DNA from: RH-AL1 sp965277735
GTDB taxonomy: Bacteria > Pseudomonadota > Alphaproteobacteria > Rhizobiales > Beijerinckiaceae
Direction of reading: 5' to 3'
DNA length: 64,000 nt
Assembly: GCA_965277735.1 (NCBI GenBank)
Contig: CBDIDO010000003.1
Span: forward strand, 2,728,001-2,792,000
Made by a program: the position numbers and the translations under genes. Below are positions 13,999-21,667 of the stretch, one piece after another. Positions within the stretch are counted from its first letter, which is position 1; each line of letters begins with the position of its first letter. A model generated the notes under the pieces. It did not search any database and was not told the origin of the DNA. It saw only the letters and a list, made by a program, of their open reading frames with translations.

Positions 13999-14253
13999 TC
14001 AGTGATTGGTGTCGGTCGCGAACAGGAATGAGTAGTCGCTCGCGTAGCTCTTCTGCTGCGGCGCCGCGCCCGCCACATCGCCAACCAGAACACGCCGCTT
14101 CTCGTGCCCGCCGGCCCGCAGGGTGCTCTGGTTCGACTTCTGCGCGATGCCGCCGGACTGATGGCAGTCCATGCAGGAAGCGCTTGTCTGGACGTAAGTC
14201 TCGCTCGCGCTGTTTGCGACGATGCGCGTCTGGTCGGCCGGCGTAAAAGTCAC
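13999..14253 (-). pseudogene. Headless C-terminal remnant of a cytochrome-like CxxCH protein
   Basis: An 84-residue frame contains one heme-type motif CMDCH preceded by SETYVQTSAS and ends with YSFLFATDTNH. In intact homologues as I recall them, an almost identical 'ETY-Q-SSCMDCH ... YSFLF' string is the last part of a much longer protein. Here the frame starts abruptly, has no signal peptide for heme attachment in the periplasm, and is cut by the neighbouring DUF192 gene only 15 bases away. The CxxCH is intact, but without export it would not be matured. I read it as the debris of a deletion that joined it to the DUF192 gene. Confidence 0.5.
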
Positions 14254-14267
14254 TGGGGCAGCGCGAC

Positions 14268-14726
14268 CTACTTAGGCGCGTCGCCGAACATCTCGTGCTC
14301 GACCTTGTCGCCGACCTTGAGCCCGATGGAATCGGCGACGCCGGCATCGACCTCGAGGACGCCGAGCGTCGGCGCGTTGGACGGGATCATCGTCTCGTCC
14401 ATCGGCTTGGCGTCGTGCTTGATGCTGACCACCCGGCCATCGTCGCCGATGAAGATCATGTCGAGCGGGAGGTAGGTATCCTTCATCCAGAACACGACCG
14501 GCACCGCGTGCGGCCGGAAATCGAACAGCATGCCGTGGTCGCGCGGCATCGTCTTGCGATCCATCAGGCCGTGCTCGCGCTCGGCCTCGGTGCGCTGCCA
14601 TTCGACGTTGAAGCGATGCGGGCCGCTCGCGGTCTCGAGGACCAGGGGCAGCACCGGGCCGCCGGCCCAGGCCGGCCCGGCGATCGTGCCAATCAAAAGC
14701 CCGAGCAAAGCCACAGACCGAACCAT
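14268..14726 (-). CDS. Exported DUF192 family protein
   Basis: 152 residues from MVRSVALLGLL, chosen because it opens a signal peptide ending near GPAWA. An upstream ATG at 14762 would add twelve charged residues. The mature part has the DUF192 signature: RFNVEWQRTEAEREHGLMDR, MLFDF, then VVFWMKDTYLPLDMIFIG and VLEVDAG, which form a small beta barrel. The molecular role of the family is unknown. In alphaproteobacteria it is often beside a cold-shock-domain gene, as it is here (the double CSD gene lies just upstream on the same strand), so co-transcription is likely. Confidence 0.9.
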   Translation of the reverse strand: MVRSVALLGLLIGTIAGPAWAGGPVLPLVLETASGPHRFNVEWQRTEAEREHGLMDRKTMPRDHGMLFDFRPHAVPVVFWMKDTYLPLDMIFIGDDGRVVSIKHDAKPMDETMIPSNAPTLGVLEVDAGVADSIGLKVGDKVEHEMFGDAPK

Positions 14727-14805
14727 GCCGACACCTCGTCGCGAATGAGCGGGAGGGATCAAGCACGCCGGTGCCGTGGCGGCAAGACGCGGGGTGAGCG
14801 CCGCC

Positions 14806-15381
14806 TCAGTGCGACTGCGGCAGCGCTGTCTCGAGCAGCCGCACCTCGGCAGCCATCAGGCCCTTCGGTCCGTCGCCGAAGCGCACCAGCAAGGGATCGC
14901 CGGGCTTCAGCTCGGCGATGCCGTAACGGCGCAGGGTCTCCATGTGGATGAAGATGTCCTCGGTGCCGTCGCCGCGCGAGACGAAGCCGAAGCCGCGCAC
15001 GCGGTTGAACCATTTGACGATGACGATCTCGAAGCCGCTCGACGGCGTTACCTGAACGTGGGTGCGCGACGGCAACTGCGCGGGATGCACGGCGGTCGAC
15101 TCGTCCATGGAAAGGACGCGGAAGGCCTGCAGGCCCTTGGCGCGCGCGCTCGCCTCGCAGACGACGCGCGCTCCTTCGTGTGCTGTCTGAAACCCGTCAC
15201 GGCGCAACGTCGTGACGTGGAGAAGAACATCCGGGCCATCCTCGTCCTGGACGATGAAGCCGTAGCCCTTAGAAACGTCGAACCATTTGATCCTGCCGGC
15301 GACCTCGACGAGGTCCAGGTTCTCACCCGAGTCCTCGTTGGCCTCTTGGTCACGCGGCGGCGAAAAGAAATCCTTTGCCAA
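14806..15381 (-). CDS. Double cold-shock-domain protein
   Basis: 191 residues with two cold-shock domains in one chain. Domain 1 (about residues 25-90) has GRIKWFDVSKGYGFIVQ and a VLLHV strand. Domain 2 (about 118-182) has VKWFNRVRGFGFVSR and IFIHM. The aromatic RNP1 and RNP2 residues that stack on single-stranded nucleic acid are kept in both. The first 22 residues are acidic and probably unstructured. Such proteins act as RNA/ssDNA chaperones in the cytoplasm, and fused double forms are typical of alphaproteobacteria. The downstream gene on the same strand is DUF192. No cold-shock 5'-UTR could be confirmed. Confidence 0.9.
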   Translation of the reverse strand: MAKDFFSPPRDQEANEDSGENLDLVEVAGRIKWFDVSKGYGFIVQDEDGPDVLLHVTTLRRDGFQTAHEGARVVCEASARAKGLQAFRVLSMDESTAVHPAQLPSRTHVQVTPSSGFEIVIVKWFNRVRGFGFVSRGDGTEDIFIHMETLRRYGIAELKPGDPLLVRFGDGPKGLMAAEVRLLETALPQSH

Positions 15382-15617
15382 GTGACTCGCCTCGAAACGC
15401 TTGCCCTCGCCGCATCGGCCTGCCGCTCAGACCGAATCACCTACGTTGGGACGTTTCGACGATAACACCGCCGACGCGAGGCGGAAGCCGCAATTGGTGC
15501 CAAGCTGTGGATGACGCCGGGGGCGGCGAAATCGGCCGACTGTCGTGTCTTCGTCGTCATCTTGTCGCCGCGACGAGTTGCGACGCGCCCACCCGAGACC
15601 CACCACCGAGACGAAAT

Positions 15618-16781
15618 TTGCGCTCCCCTTTGTTCCTGCTGCGTGCCGTCCTTCTTCCGATCGGCGCGATCGCCGCCATCGCCTGGGCCCTCTCCGCCTT
15701 CGGGCCCTACGTGCGGCTCGTCGCCTTCGTCGCGCTGTTCGTGCTCGCGGTCGATGTCGCCTCGCTCCTCCGCGGCACACTGCAAAACGTGCTCGTCACG
15801 GTCGCCGCGCTCCTGTTCGGCATCGCGACCATCGAGACGACCGCGCTCGCCCTCAGGCCGCGCGTCGAAATCCTGCATCCGCCGGGGCTCTGGGGATCGC
15901 GGCCCGAGCTCGGTTGGGGACCGAAGAGACCGGGCCGCTATACCGCGGAGAAGCGCGTCGCTGGCCGGACGATCTACAAGGTGAGCTACACGATCGACGG
16001 CGACCTTCTCCGGCGCACCACCGCGAGCGCCTCGGGTCCCGTGGTCGCCTTCTTCGGCGACAGCATCACCTTCGGTGAGGGGCTCGACGACCCGGACACG
16101 CTGGCGCAATCCTTCGCCGATCTCACGCCGGGCTTCGATGTCGTCAATCTCGGCTTCTCGGCCTACAGCCCGTCGCAGGTGCTTCGCGAGCTGCACGTCG
16201 GGATGTTCGACCAAAGGCTTGCCGGCGCACGCGCCTTCGTCCTTCTCACCGGCCCATGGCATTCCGAGCGGACGGCCTGCAAGCCGAATTTTTCGGTGCG
16301 CGCGCCGCGCTACGAGAGCGTCGACGGCAAGGTCGAATACAAAGGCCCCTGCTTTTCCGGCCTGATGCAGCACGTCGAGGAATTCTACAAGGAAACAGCG
16401 AGTTACCGCGTGTTCCTCGCACCGCTCCTGGAGCGGCCGAGCCATGGCGATCTCGAGACCTATGTCGCGATCGTCGGCGCCGTCGCGAAGATCACGCGCG
16501 AGAAATACGGCGTGCCGCTCGTCGTGCTCTATGTGCCGCCGCCGGACCATTATCTCGACGGCACCGGCTTCACGGACGCCGCGCTGCGCGACCGTCTCCA
16601 GGCGGCCGGCATCCACCTCGTCGATGCGACACTGCCGGGCGCGAAGAACATCCTGACGATCCCCGGCGACGGCCACCCGAGCGCGATTGCAAACCGGCTG
16701 CAGGCCAGGAAGCTGCTCGACGATTTGGGGGCGACACTGCCCGATGTGCTGAAGCCGCCCGCGAAGACCGCAAGCCCTTAG
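15618..16781 (+). CDS. Membrane-anchored SGNH/GDSL hydrolase
   Basis: 387 residues from TTG 15618 (LRSPLFLLRAVLL). No ATG occurs near the expected N-terminus. The first ~85 residues form two or three membrane helices. The catalytic domain follows: block I FFGDSITFGEG with nucleophile Ser149, an N-containing block (NLGFSAYSPSQ), and block V GDGHPS with Asp351 and His353. The domain is probably periplasmic and would act as an esterase, deacylase or acetyl-hydrolase. It is convergent with the carbamoyltransferase operon (three bases between stop codons). SGNH hydrolases are frequent partners of SxtJ/carbamoyltransferase genes, which suggests a shared glycan or lipid substrate, but the substrate is unknown. 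Confidence 0.8.
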   Translation: MRSPLFLLRAVLLPIGAIAAIAWALSAFGPYVRLVAFVALFVLAVDVASLLRGTLQNVLVTVAALLFGIATIETTALALRPRVEILHPPGLWGSRPELGWGPKRPGRYTAEKRVAGRTIYKVSYTIDGDLLRRTTASASGPVVAFFGDSITFGEGLDDPDTLAQSFADLTPGFDVVNLGFSAYSPSQVLRELHVGMFDQRLAGARAFVLLTGPWHSERTACKPNFSVRAPRYESVDGKVEYKGPCFSGLMQHVEEFYKETASYRVFLAPLLERPSHGDLETYVAIVGAVAKITREKYGVPLVVLYVPPPDHYLDGTGFTDAALRDRLQAAGIHLVDATLPGAKNILTIPGDGHPSAIANRLQARKLLDDLGATLPDVLKPPAKTASP

Positions 16782-16784
16782 GCC

Positions 16785-18608
16785 TCAATCGAGCGCGAAG
16801 GCGTCCTTGTAGTCCTGCGCCAGCGCGGGATCCTGGTCGGCTTTCTCCAGCAGGCAATTACCGACTGCAAGCACGTCGATATCGCAGCCCATGAAGCAGC
16901 GGAACGCGTCCTCCGGTGTGGCGACGATCGGCTCGCCGCGCACGTTGAAGCTCGTGTTGACGAGGATGGGGCAACCGGTCAGCGCCTTGAAGCGCGAAAT
17001 CAGCGCGTGGAAGCGCGGGTTCGTCTCATTGTGCACGGTCTGGATGCGCGCGGAATAATCGACGTGGGTGACGGCGGGGATCGACGAGCGGGCGATGTTG
17101 AGCTTGTCGATGCCGAACAGCTTCTGCTCGTCTTCGCTCATCGCGATGCAGCGCTCCGGCTTCACGTTGGCGACGAGCAGCATGTAAGGCGAATCCGTCT
17201 CGATCTCGAACCAGTCCGAGACGTCCTCGCGCAGCACCGCCGGCGCGAACGGGCGGAAGCTCTCGCGGTACTTCACCTTGAGATTGAGAATCTTCTGCAT
17301 CGTCGGCGAGCGCGGATCGCCGAGGATCGAGCGATTGCCGAGCGCGCGCGGGCCGAACTCCATACGGCCCTGGTGCCAGCCGATCGCCTTCCCACTGGCG
17401 AGGGCCTGCGCCACCGCCTCGACAAGCGCGTCATCGTCGAGCCGCTTGTAGACGGCCTTGGCGGCGGTGAGCCGGCGCTCGGTCTCGGCCGTGTCATAGG
17501 CCGGCCCGAGATATGAGCCCTGCATCGAGTCGTGCCCGTTGACTGTGCGGCCCGGCTTCGAATCGTAATATCCGGACAGCGCTGCGCCGAGCGCACCGCC
17601 GGCATCGCCAGCGGCCGGCTGGATGTAGATGTTCTCGAAGTGCCCATCGCGCAGGATCTTGCCGTTGGCGACGCAGTTCAGCGCGACACCGCCGGCAAGG
17701 CAGAGGTTCTTGACGCTGGTGCTCTTGGCGATCGAGCGGGTGAGGCGCAGCATCACCTCCTCGGTCACAGCCTGGATCGAGGCGGCGAGATCCATGTGCT
17801 TCTGGTCGAGCAGCTCCTCGCCCTGCCGCGGCGGCCCGCCGAACAGCGCATCGAACTTGCCGTTCGTCATCGTGAAGCCGGTGCAATAGTCGAAGTAGTC
17901 GAGGTCGAGCTTGAAGCTGCCGTCGGGCTTCAGGTCGACCACCTTATCGAGGATAGTTTGCGCGAAGCGCGGCTCGCCGTAGGGCGCCAGGCCCATCACC
18001 TTGTACTCGCCCGAGTTCACCTTGAAGCCGGTGTAATAGGTGAAGGCGGAATAGAGCAGCCCGAGCGAATGCGGGAAGTGGATCTCGCGCTCGATCCTGA
18101 GGTCGTCGCCGCGGCCGATGGCCAGCGAGGTCGTCGCCCATTCGCCGACGCCGTCCATCGTGAGGACGACCGCCTCCTCGTAAGGGGAGGGGAAGAACGC
18201 CGACGCCGCGTGCGAGAAATGATGCTCGGCGAAGCGCATCTTGTCCTTCGCGGCGAGCGCGGGATCGATCGCCTTCAGCTCCTTCACCAGCAGGTCGCGC
18301 TGGAACAGCTTCTCGCCGATCCACAGCGGCATCGCCTTGCGGAACGAGTTGAAGCCCTTGGGCGCGAAGGCGAGATAGGTCTCGATCAGCCGCTCGAACT
18401 TGAGGAACGGCTTCTCGTAGAAGACGACCTGGTGGATCGCCCCGCTCCCCGCGGTCTCTAGGCAATAGCGCAAAGCGTGCGCAGGAAATCCGGGGTCGTG
18501 CTTGATGCGCGTAAAACGCTCCTCCTGGGCCGCCGCCAGGATGCGGCCATCCTCGACGAGGGCGACCGCACTGTCGTGGTAGAAGGCGGAAAGACCGAGG
18601 ACGCGCAC
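16785..18608 (-). CDS. NodU/CmcH-type carbamoyltransferase
   Basis: 607 residues, the standard length for O-carbamoyltransferases that use carbamoyl phosphate and ATP to carbamoylate a hydroxyl on a sugar, antibiotic or lipid. The N-terminal kinase-like domain starts VLGLSAFYHDSAVALVEDG and has the metal-binding HHFSHAASAFFPSP and MDGVGEW segments. The C-terminal domain has GRMEFGPRALGNRSI and NTSFNVRGEPIV. Upstream on the same strand are a 49-residue DUF5989 protein and a SxtJ-like membrane protein, a conserved trio. The acceptor is unknown. Nothing nearby suggests Nod factor or saxitoxin synthesis. Confidence 0.93.
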   Translation of the reverse strand: MRVLGLSAFYHDSAVALVEDGRILAAAQEERFTRIKHDPGFPAHALRYCLETAGSGAIHQVVFYEKPFLKFERLIETYLAFAPKGFNSFRKAMPLWIGEKLFQRDLLVKELKAIDPALAAKDKMRFAEHHFSHAASAFFPSPYEEAVVLTMDGVGEWATTSLAIGRGDDLRIEREIHFPHSLGLLYSAFTYYTGFKVNSGEYKVMGLAPYGEPRFAQTILDKVVDLKPDGSFKLDLDYFDYCTGFTMTNGKFDALFGGPPRQGEELLDQKHMDLAASIQAVTEEVMLRLTRSIAKSTSVKNLCLAGGVALNCVANGKILRDGHFENIYIQPAAGDAGGALGAALSGYYDSKPGRTVNGHDSMQGSYLGPAYDTAETERRLTAAKAVYKRLDDDALVEAVAQALASGKAIGWHQGRMEFGPRALGNRSILGDPRSPTMQKILNLKVKYRESFRPFAPAVLREDVSDWFEIETDSPYMLLVANVKPERCIAMSEDEQKLFGIDKLNIARSSIPAVTHVDYSARIQTVHNETNPRFHALISRFKALTGCPILVNTSFNVRGEPIVATPEDAFRCFMGCDIDVLAVGNCLLEKADQDPALAQDYKDAFALD

Positions 18609-18621
18609 GCGTTTATCCCGC

Positions 18622-18771
18622 CTAGAACAGCGAATAGATAAACGGCGCCATGACCGAGCCCTGGCTCAGCACCAGCAGGCCGCCGACGACCACGAACAGG
18701 ACGACGAGCGGCAACAGCCAGAACTTCTTCCGCGATCCCAGAAAATCGATCAGCTCCATGACGATCGACAT
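18622..18771 (-). CDS. DUF5989-type single-pass membrane microprotein
   Basis: 49 residues in the gap between the carbamoyltransferase and the SxtJ-like gene: start MSIVMELIDFLGSRKKFW, then one hydrophobic helix (LLPLVVLFVVVGGLLVL), then SQGSVMAPFIYSLF at the end. The 'RKK-W-LLP ... LAQGSA-APFIY-LF' pattern is that of DUF5989. The cytosolic end is basic. It starts 19 bases after the SxtJ-like stop and ends 13 bases before the carbamoyltransferase start, so the three are co-transcribed. A role as an assembly or membrane-tethering subunit is inferred from constant association, not shown. Confidence 0.82.
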   Translation of the reverse strand: MSIVMELIDFLGSRKKFWLLPLVVLFVVVGGLLVLSQGSVMAPFIYSLF

Positions 18772-18790
18772 GGCGCGCTCCTTCTAAACG

Positions 18791-19228
18791 TCAGAACTGC
18801 TTGGTGAGCGGCGAGGCGGGCTCGGTGCGCTCGATCCAATAGGACTCGGCCGCCGCGTTGCGCTGCAGGCGCAGGAGATCCTTGCCCTGCCGGCGCAGCA
18901 ACCAGCCGAGCGGGACGACGGCGGCGAAGTACATGACGCCCATGACGATCGGGTTGGTGACTTTCGTCAGGAGCATGCCGAGCTTGAACCAGAGCGCATT
19001 GAGCGGATCGAGCACGCGCGGCGCGACGAGACCCAGCACGAGGAGCACGGCGCCGATCCCGAGCAGCACGAGGCGCGGACGCGCGTCATTGTGTACAAAA
19101 GGATGGCGCAGAACCGGCCAGATTGCCAGAGCGCACAGGATCGCACCGACGGTGATCCCGAACTTGCGGCTCGAGCTCGCCTCGACGCGGCGGAAGCTCG
19201 TCAAAGTCTCGTGCGACTGCGTAGCCAT
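18791..19228 (-). CDS. SxtJ family membrane protein
   Basis: 145 residues with three hydrophobic segments (ITVGAILCALAIWPVLR, RLVLLGIGAVLLVLGLVAP, VMGVMYFAAVVPLGWLLR) and the family's characteristic NALWFKLGMLLTKVTNPIVMGVMYF region. SxtJ is named from the saxitoxin cluster of cyanobacteria but is widespread next to carbamoyltransferases outside toxin producers. It is the first gene of the minus-strand trio with DUF5989 and the carbamoyltransferase. The biochemical role is unknown. A membrane partner that brings the carbamoyltransferase to a lipid-linked acceptor is an inference. Confidence 0.85.
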   Translation of the reverse strand: MATQSHETLTSFRRVEASSSRKFGITVGAILCALAIWPVLRHPFVHNDARPRLVLLGIGAVLLVLGLVAPRVLDPLNALWFKLGMLLTKVTNPIVMGVMYFAAVVPLGWLLRRQGKDLLRLQRNAAAESYWIERTEPASPLTKQF

Positions 19229-19363
19229 CTCGTCTCGGAAGCCGGCCCACCCGGCTCGCGCGCCTCTTTAGGTGACCGGTCACGGCATGGCAACGAAACA
19301 GGCATCGCTGGCGCTTTCGTGACCGCGCGAACGGCCGCCGAATAGAGGCAGGCCCTGAACGGC

Positions 19364-19389
19364 GAAAGCCCCGGCGGACCGGGGCTTTC
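19364..19389 (-). terminator. Terminator after a DUF1127-like mini-gene
   Basis: Eleven-base perfect stem GAAAGCCCCGG / CCGGGGCTTTC with a four-base loop, 25 bases past the stop of the mini-gene at 19415 on the minus strand. It lies well upstream of the SxtJ-like gene, which therefore needs its own promoter in 19229-19363. Confidence 0.65.
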
Positions 19390-19414
19390 ATTCTCGGAGG
19401 TTCTCAGGCTGGAG

Positions 19415-19537
19415 CTAGCAGCCGTCGAAACCAGCAATGTCAGCGCGAATGCCGACGTCTCTCAGCCAAAGCGTTTCAGCTCGCCTTGAAAGAGACCTCC
19501 AGCTGGCTCGCGACGTGACAATGAGACACTGGATCAC
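19415..19537 (-). CDS. DUF1127-like mini-protein, possibly frameshifted at its start
   Basis: A 40-codon frame from GTG 19537 ends RAETLWLRDVGIRADIAGFDGC. The 'L-RDVGI-RADI' string is the core of DUF1127, a short, basic alphaproteobacterial family linked in some species to RNA metabolism or phosphate and carbon status. A near-perfect Shine-Dalgarno sequence AGGAGGTGATCC (19531-19542) does not serve this start. It serves a GTG at 19529 in another frame that encodes MSHCHVASQLEVSFKAS and stops. That N-terminus also looks like a DUF1127 start, so the gene may have been split by a frameshift. A terminator follows. A possible promoter lies upstream. Confidence 0.4.
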   Translation of the reverse strand: MIQCLIVTSRASWRSLSRRAETLWLRDVGIRADIAGFDGC

Positions 19538-19866
19538 CTCCTCTCAGTTGGTTGCGCATGAGGAAAGTTTACTCGGCGAAACGATTCTGTCAGCCCCCTC
19601 GCGCCCTCTTTCTGATGTGCACCGCAACATTAATTTCCTTGCATTTTCCGGGGAATCGCCTCAAGTGCTTCACGTCGCGCGAGAGGCGCGCCACGGCTAC
19701 CTGGCCGCGTGATCGTCTGCGCCCCTGAGACTTCGGTTCATCGAAGTTGCGGCGCACCCGGACCGCCAGCCGCCGCCCGACCGGAGCCGGTCACGCACGG
19801 ATCTCCCGACACATCGCAGCCCGAGGCGCGAATTGCGTTTGGCTGCGTTCGCCCGAAAGCGCTCGC
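19538..19866. other. Intergenic region between the DUF1127-like mini-gene and the DEAD-box helicase
   Basis: About 330 bases of lower GC than the flanks, with no credible protein gene. A plus-strand 91-codon frame crosses it but has no family likeness and runs over the DUF1127-like gene antisense. It should contain the divergent promoters of the mini-gene and the helicase. Confidence 0.5.
19566..19593 (-). promoter_or_regulatory. Candidate sigma-70 promoter for the DUF1127-like mini-gene
   Basis: On the minus strand CTGACA is followed after 16 bases by TAAACT, about 24 bases before the Shine-Dalgarno sequence AGGAGGTGATCC. The match and spacing are reasonable for a housekeeping promoter, but this is by eye only. 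Confidence 0.3.
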
Positions 19867-21243
19867 TTGAACCAGCACACAGCCCTCAGTTTCGCCGACC
19901 TCGGCCTCGATCCGCGCCTGCTCCAGGCCCTCGACGCCGAAGGTTATACAACTCCCACCCCGATCCAGACCCAGGCCATCCCGCACGTCCTCGACGGCCG
20001 TGACCTGCTCGGCATTGCCCAGACCGGCACCGGCAAGACCGCCGCCTTCGCGCTGCCGATCCTGCAGCGGCTGTCGCTCGAGCGCCTGCGCCCGGAGCGC
20101 AACACCTGCCGCTGCCTCGTCCTCTCGCCGACGCGCGAGCTGGCGAGCCAGATCGCCGAGAGCTTCCGCACCTACGGCCAGCACTTCGGCTTCTCGATCA
20201 CCACCGTCTTCGGCGGTGTCTCGATCCGTCCGCAGATCGACCGCGTCATGCGCGGCGTCGACATTCTCGTTGCGACGCCGGGCCGGCTGATCGACCATCT
20301 CGAGCAGCGCACGCTGCGCCTCGACAAGGTCGAGACCTTCGTCCTCGACGAAGCGGACCAGATGCTCGACATGGGCTTCATCCATGCCCTGCGTCGCATC
20401 GTGCCGCTGCTGCCCAAGCAGCGCCAGACCCTGTTCTTCTCGGCGACCATGCCGGGCGAGATCGGTGCGCTCGCGGGCAATCTGCTGCGTGATCCCGTCC
20501 AGGTCTCGGTGACGCCGGTCGCCAAGACCGCGGACCGCGTCGACCAGCTCGTCATCTTCGTCGAGACGTCGCGCAAGCGCCACGTCCTCGCCGACCTCGT
20601 GCGCTCCGAGAAGATGGAGCGCGTGCTCGTCTTCACGCGCACCAAGCACGGCGCCGACCGCGTCGTCCGCCACCTCGAGGAGGCGGGTCTCGCGGCCATG
20701 GCGATCCACGGCAACAAGAGCCAGAACCAGCGCGAGCGCGCGCTTGCAGGCTTCAAGGCCGGCGCGACGAAGATCCTCGTCGCCACCGACATCGCCGCCC
20801 GCGGCATCGACGTTGAGGCGGTGAGCCACGTCGTCAATTTCGACCTGCCGAACATCCCGGAATCCTACGTGCACCGGATCGGGCGCACCGCCCGCGCCGG
20901 CGCCGCGGGGCGCGCCATCTCGCTGTGCGACGGCGAGGAGCGCGCGTTCCTGAAGGCGATCGAGAAGCTGACGCGCCAGACGATTCCCTCGGAGGACCGC
21001 CGCGATCCCACGGCTGCCGCCGCCGAGCCGAAGGAGGCGCGCCGTCCGCCGCAGCAGCGCCCGGGCGGCCGCGCCAATTCCCGGCCGGACCAGCGCCGGA
21101 GCGACGGGCGCCCCGGAGGCGCCGGCAAGCCGCAGCAGCAGAAGCCGCGCGGCCCGCAGGACCAGCGCAGCCGTCCGGCTCGGTCGCGGCCCCAGGGCCA
21201 GCGCGGCGCGCCGGCCCGCACGGGCGCGCACAAGCCGTCCTGA
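19867..21243 (+). CDS. DEAD-box ATP-dependent RNA helicase (RhlE-like)
   Basis: 458 residues from TTG 19867 (LNQHTALSFADLGL). The open frame upstream lacks helicase character. Motifs in order: Q motif TPTPIQTQAIP, Walker A AQTGTGKT at residues 51-58, PTRELASQ, DEAD at 161-164, SAT in FFSATMP, VFTRTK, ATDIAARGID, and HRIGRTARAG starting at His336. The last ~75 residues are a Pro/Gly/Arg/Gln-rich basic tail, typical of RhlE-like enzymes that bind structured RNA during ribosome assembly or RNA decay. It is cytoplasmic and monocistronic, with a hairpin 14 bases downstream. Confidence 0.93.
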   Translation: MNQHTALSFADLGLDPRLLQALDAEGYTTPTPIQTQAIPHVLDGRDLLGIAQTGTGKTAAFALPILQRLSLERLRPERNTCRCLVLSPTRELASQIAESFRTYGQHFGFSITTVFGGVSIRPQIDRVMRGVDILVATPGRLIDHLEQRTLRLDKVETFVLDEADQMLDMGFIHALRRIVPLLPKQRQTLFFSATMPGEIGALAGNLLRDPVQVSVTPVAKTADRVDQLVIFVETSRKRHVLADLVRSEKMERVLVFTRTKHGADRVVRHLEEAGLAAMAIHGNKSQNQRERALAGFKAGATKILVATDIAARGIDVEAVSHVVNFDLPNIPESYVHRIGRTARAGAAGRAISLCDGEERAFLKAIEKLTRQTIPSEDRRDPTAAAAEPKEARRPPQQRPGGRANSRPDQRRSDGRPGGAGKPQQQKPRGPQDQRSRPARSRPQGQRGAPARTGAHKPS

Positions 21244-21256
21244 CCAAGCAATAGGG

Positions 21257-21275
21257 GCCGTCTCGTCGAGACGGC
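21257..21275. terminator. Terminator-like hairpin between convergent genes
   Basis: GCCGTCTC / GAGACGGC with a three-base loop, 14 bases past the helicase stop and about 20 bases past the stop of the convergent small exported-protein gene. It lacks a strong T run on either strand, so its efficiency is uncertain. Confidence 0.5.
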
Positions 21276-21295
21276 TCTCATGCGGCGCGCTCCTC

Positions 21296-21508
21296 TTACG
21301 AGTTGCGCTGACTTTCGCAGACGATCTTCATGTATTGCTTTCCGGCCTCCGGCGCGATCGAGGTCTGCGCGAGCGTCGCCTGGCTCTCCTTGATGCATTG
21401 GTCGACCGTGTGGGCGAGCGGGCCGCGCACGACATCGGTCGCGGTCTGCGGCGTGCAGGCGGCGTGGTCGAGCGTAGCGGCGCAAATCAAAATCAGGACC
21501 TTGAACAT
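21296..21508 (-). CDS. Small exported protein of unknown function
   Basis: 70 residues: MFKVLILICAATLDHAAC at the start could be a short signal peptide, or a lipoprotein signal with Cys18 (the lipobox would be weak), followed by a hydrophilic region with two more Cys (DQCIKES and KIVCESQ) that may pair. The predicted mature chain is helical. No family was recognised. It is convergent with the helicase and divergent from the acyltransferase gene. Short length and lack of homology knowledge keep confidence moderate. Confidence 0.55.
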   Translation of the reverse strand: MFKVLILICAATLDHAACTPQTATDVVRGPLAHTVDQCIKESQATLAQTSIAPEAGKQYMKIVCESQRNS

Positions 21509-21667
21509 CCGGGGCGCTTCCTCTTGCGGCCGGACGTGCCGGCGGCTCTTAGGAAGAGCTTAGAGGCAGGCGCCCGCTTGGCCAATGCGTCGAATGGCGC
21601 CGTAACGCTTCGCTAAGCCCGCGCCGGCAGGATGCGACGCCCCGACCCGCGCGAGCTTTTCACCCCG

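Noticed and set aside
14103..14113. Possible functional c-type cytochrome from the CMDCH motif
   Set aside because: No signal peptide and a truncated frame; treated as a pseudogene fragment.
19530..19542. TGGATCACCTCCT identical to the 3' end of 16S rRNA on the plus strand
   Set aside because: The flanks do not resemble 16S rRNA. On the minus strand the same bases are simply a very strong Shine-Dalgarno sequence.
19437..19712. 91-codon plus-strand ORF upstream of the DEAD-box helicase
   Set aside because: It runs antisense over the DUF1127-like mini-gene and contains no recognisable domain; its start lacks a ribosome site.
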